This document shows positions 7,186 to 8,320 of a DNA stretch of 8,320 nucleotides, in pieces. Origin of the DNA: Algorimicrobium sp002414705. GTDB taxonomy: Bacteria; Bacteroidota; Bacteroidia; Flavobacteriales; Flavobacteriaceae. The stretch covers positions 1-8,320 of the forward strand of contig CAXAUF010000084.1 in the NCBI GenBank assembly GCA_963972425.1. The letters are read 5' to 3'. Both the position numbers and the translations under genes were made by a program. The notes beneath the pieces were generated by a model. It was not told where the DNA came from and did not search any database. It worked only from the letters and a program-made list of their open reading frames with translations. Numbering within the stretch: the stretch's first letter is position 1; each line of letters starts with the position of its first letter.

Positions 7186-7808
7186 AAAAATATATCATAT
7201 TATTAGTAGTTTTTATCTCGTTACTTGGTTGCCGAGTAGCAAAAAAAGAATGGGTAAAAGAAAACTATACCGAAAAGTCAACTACTAGAGAAATTAGAGT
7301 AGTTCAAGATAGTGTAATTAAAAGTGAGCTTTTTAAAATAAAAACATCTGTATCAAAATTAGAAACATCTGTATCAAAATCTACAACCACTAATGGATCT
7401 ACTTCAGAGAATGAAAGCACAACCGTTTCCGGGACCATCACAGCTGAAGATGGTAAAGAAAAAAGTGTAACCATAGGAGGCACAATTATAAAGAGTGATG
7501 GAGCAAATGTTACGTTTGAAACCACAAGTAGTAAGGCTATTTCCAAAGAATTTCAAGAAAATTTACAGGAAATTTCCAAAGAACTACAGGAGAAATCCGT
7601 ACAGCTTCAGGAAGTACAAACAGAATTAATTTCACTTAAAAGTGAATTTTCTAATTTTAAATTAACCTATGAAAGCGAAAAAACCATTAAAACCAATACC
7701 GTTAAAAAAACAGGCTTTCAGTTTGGTGTTTGGATTATTGCAGGTATTGTTGTAATTGTTATTTTAGCGGTTTGGTATTTTAGGAAGTCTATTTCTTTTT
7801 TGTCTTAA
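7182..7808 (+). CDS. Lipoprotein with coiled coil and C-terminal membrane span; candidate unimolecular spanin
   Basis: A 208-residue protein. Residues 1-17 are a lipoprotein signal peptide (KKYIILLVVFISLLGC, acylated Cys17). The next residues, RVAKKEW, lack an acidic surface-export tag, so a periplasm-facing outer-membrane lipoprotein is expected. Residues 55-68 contain a duplicated heptad (TSVSKLE, TSVSKST). About 69-115 is Ser/Thr/Gly-rich and beta-like. About 118-172 is a coiled coil with repeated LQE heptads. Residues about 179-200 (FQFGVWIIAGIVVIVILAVWYF) include a membrane span, followed by RKS, which should stay in the cytoplasm. An outer-membrane lipid anchor plus an inner-membrane C-terminal span in one chain is the layout of unimolecular spanins such as phage T1 gp11. 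These fuse outer and inner membranes after the endolysin has acted. Position directly after the endolysin, with a 4-bp overlap, supports this. Sequence homology is not claimed. Confidence 0.75.
   Translation: MKKYIILLVVFISLLGCRVAKKEWVKENYTEKSTTREIRVVQDSVIKSELFKIKTSVSKLETSVSKSTTTNGSTSENESTTVSGTITAEDGKEKSVTIGGTIIKSDGANVTFETTSSKAISKEFQENLQEISKELQEKSVQLQEVQTELISLKSEFSNFKLTYESEKTIKTNTVKKTGFQFGVWIIAGIVVIVILAVWYFRKSISFLS
7342..7380 (+). repeat. 18-bp direct repeat (21-bp period) encoding a duplicated heptad
   Basis: The sequence AAACATCTGTATCAAAAT occurs at 7342-7359 and 7363-7380, spaced by 21 bp. In frame it encodes two seven-residue units, TSVSKLE and TSVSKST. The perfect 18-bp identity suggests a recent slippage duplication that lengthened the periplasmic part of the spanin-like protein by one heptad. 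Confidence 0.8.
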
Positions 7809-7828
7809 AACGCAACTAAAACGCAACT
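7807..7828 (+). repeat. Perfect 11-bp tandem direct repeat next to att; possible integrase arm sites
   Basis: Two adjacent copies of AAAACGCAACT, at 7807-7817 and 7818-7828, begin within the stop codon of the last lysis gene. They lie 56 bp before the tRNA fragment. Short direct repeats beside an attachment core are typical arm-type binding sites of tyrosine integrases, so that role is proposed. The 7-mer core CGCAACT also occurs inverted at 8295-8301. That copy is inside the recombinase remnant and may be chance. Confidence 0.6.
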
Positions 7829-7842
7829 AATTAAAAATGATA

Positions 7843-7866
7843 CTTTAAAAATCTATATTTTTAAAG
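7843..7866. repeat. AT-rich perfect inverted repeat (10-bp arms, 4-nt loop)
   Basis: Arms CTTTAAAAAT (7843-7852) and ATTTTTAAAG (7857-7866) flank CTAT. The hairpin is AT-only apart from the end pair. It lies between the tandem repeat and the tRNA fragment. It could be a weak bidirectional terminator closing the lysis operon, since the right arm contains a T-run, or a protein-binding site in the attachment region. I cannot choose between these from sequence alone. Confidence 0.5.
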
Positions 7867-7884
7867 GCTTCCCGAGTGTTGTTT

Positions 7885-7932
7885 GCCTCCCTTCTAAGGA
7901 GGCGGTCGAAGGTTCGAATCCTTCAGGGCTCA
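7885..7932 (+). other. Prophage attachment site: 3' half of tRNA-Arg(TCT)
   Basis: The segment reads as a tRNA from the anticodon arm onward. Anticodon stem CCTCC/GGAGG (7886-7890, 7898-7902) encloses loop CTTCTAA with anticodon TCT (Arg). Then come variable loop CGGTC, T-stem GAAGG/CCTTC with T-loop TTCGAAT, acceptor strand AGGGCTC (7925-7931) and discriminator A7932. CCA is not encoded. The bases upstream (7858-7884) give no D-arm and no GAGCCCT acceptor partner, so the gene lacks its 5' half and cannot give a functional tRNA. An integrase that uses a tRNA gene rebuilds the complete tRNA at one prophage end and leaves such a 3' duplicate at the other. This is therefore probably the distal att site. 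The exact core limits need the other end. Confidence 0.85.
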
Positions 7933-7939
7933 CTAAATC

Positions 7940-7976
7940 GGAGAATTGATTCAAAGGAATCGGTTCTCCTTTTTTT
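7940..7976 (+). terminator. Rho-independent terminator downstream of the tRNA fragment
   Basis: Stem arms GGAGAATTGATTC (7940-7952) and GAATCGGTTCTCC (7957-7969) pair over 13 bp with two G-U wobbles. The loop is AAAG, followed by seven T (7970-7976). It starts 7 nt after the tRNA discriminator base and is probably the original terminator of the chromosomal tRNA-Arg gene. Now it would also stop transcription leaving the phage lysis operon. Confidence 0.88.
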
Positions 7977-8320
7977 ATGCCCTCTATTTTTATTGATAAT
8001 GAAGGAATTACAGAAAAAATAGTATTTTCCCTCGTGGTTAGAACTCTATCATTTGGCTTGTCATAACCCAAACCGTTGGGAAACACCAAATGTTGGATTT
8101 TCTGTTTTTGTTTTAAATCGCCATTTATCCATATATCCTGGAGTGAAGCGGATAGTTGAAGTGCCTTTTCAATCGCATTATTAAGGTTCGAACTAGCAAT
8201 AGTAGGATTTTTTATTTTTGATTGTAATTCCCTTCTTTGGGTCTCATATTTACCCTTAAACTTTTTTGGAATTACTACATTAGACTGGACATAAAGTTGC
8301 GAGATTTAGGGTTACATAAA

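Larger units (their letters stand above)
7853..8305 (-). pseudogene. C-terminal remnant of a serine recombinase (site-specific DNA recombinase)
   Basis: Reading the minus strand from 8305 gives an open frame containing KYETQRRELQSKIKNP, then NLNNAIEKALQLSASLQDIW, 'LKQKQKIQHLVFPNGLGY' and 'DRVLTTRENTIFSVIPSL'. This matches my memory of the end of large serine recombinases of Bacteroidota: coiled-coil segment, then a 'KQKLQ.lvFP.Gi.Y......RT.R.N..F..IP' tail. The catalytic N-terminal domain is not in the window. Two in-frame TAA codons at 8306-8314 separate the remnant from anything further upstream, so it is truncated or frameshifted. Genuine similarity ends near 7978 (KIEGIKKG). From there the frame runs through the terminator and antisense to the tRNA fragment, giving the false 'GFEPSTASLEGR' sequence, to a stop at 7853. 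It probably belongs to the chromosome or an older element at the same tRNA locus, not to this prophage. Confidence 0.6.

Noticed and set aside
7304..7546. Minus-strand 80-residue Val/Asp-rich ORF
   Set aside because: It is antisense to the Ser/Thr-rich repeat region of the spanin-like protein; the apparent repeats only mirror those of the sense gene.
7858..7932. Complete tRNA-Arg gene
   Set aside because: The bases upstream of 7885 give neither a D-stem/loop nor a 5' acceptor strand complementary to AGGGCTC, so only the 3' half is present.
7853..7977. Minus-strand coding sequence containing GFEPSTASLEGR
   Set aside because: This is the well-known false peptide produced by translating the antisense of a tRNA T-arm and anticodon arm. 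It lies over the terminator and the tRNA fragment, so only the part right of about 7978 is treated as recombinase-derived.
8213..8220. TATTTTTG, matching the Bacteroidota -7 promoter pattern TAnnTTTG
   Set aside because: No TTTG -33 element lies at the proper distance upstream, and the site is inside the recombinase remnant, so it is probably a chance match.
1..8320. CRISPR array, insertion sequence or riboswitch
   Set aside because: No regularly spaced repeats, no transposase-like frame with terminal inverted repeats, and no conserved aptamer-like leader were seen on either strand.

Overview
The window is the late end of a prophage, or a closely related phage-derived element, in a low-GC Bacteroidota host, most likely a Flavobacteriaceae member. 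Three things point there. The DNA is A+T rich, and gene starts have A/T-rich leaders without clear Shine-Dalgarno sequences. One protein ends in a type IX secretion (T9SS) C-terminal sorting domain, a system restricted to Bacteroidota. The far right carries the C-terminal part of a serine recombinase of a type I associate with Bacteroidota. No species can be named from the sequence alone.

Layout, all genes on the + strand and almost without gaps. (1) 1-4626 is a tail-fibre/adsorption module: the end of a beta-rich structural protein, a 49-residue small ORF (375-524), a fibre-like protein with a typical phage N-terminal motif (535-1815), a larger adhesin-like protein with two FN3-like repeats and a LamG-like C-terminal domain (1819-3606), a 204-residue protein with a helical C-terminal half, and a DUF1353-like protein. 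(2) 4614-6080 is an outlier: an exported, propeller-like protein with a short T9SS type A sorting domain. It looks like cargo (a moron) carried between the tail and lysis genes. (3) 6091-7808 is a lysis cassette: two small single-span membrane proteins, a GH19 endolysin without signal peptide, and a protein with an N-terminal lipobox, a coiled coil and a C-terminal transmembrane segment. That last layout is the one expected of a unimolecular spanin. Successive cassette genes overlap by 4, 17 and 4 bases, which suggests translational coupling.

(4) 7807-7976 is the element boundary. An 11-bp tandem direct repeat starts on the last gene's stop codon. It is followed by an AT-rich perfect inverted repeat, the 3' half of a tRNA-Arg(TCT) gene from the anticodon stem to the discriminator base but without a 5' half, and a strong intrinsic terminator. 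This is the expected structure of the att site at the end away from the intact tRNA. The intact tRNA-Arg and probably the integrase should lie upstream of this window. (5) 7977-8320 is probably flanking chromosome or an older element. On the minus strand it holds the C-terminal remnant of a serine recombinase, interrupted by two in-frame stops near the right edge.

Working model: the tail proteins recognise the host surface. The lysis cassette opens the inner membrane (small membrane proteins), the peptidoglycan (GH19 enzyme) and the outer membrane (spanin-like protein). The T9SS protein would be put on the cell surface or released by the lysogen or infected cell, using the host's own secretion machine.
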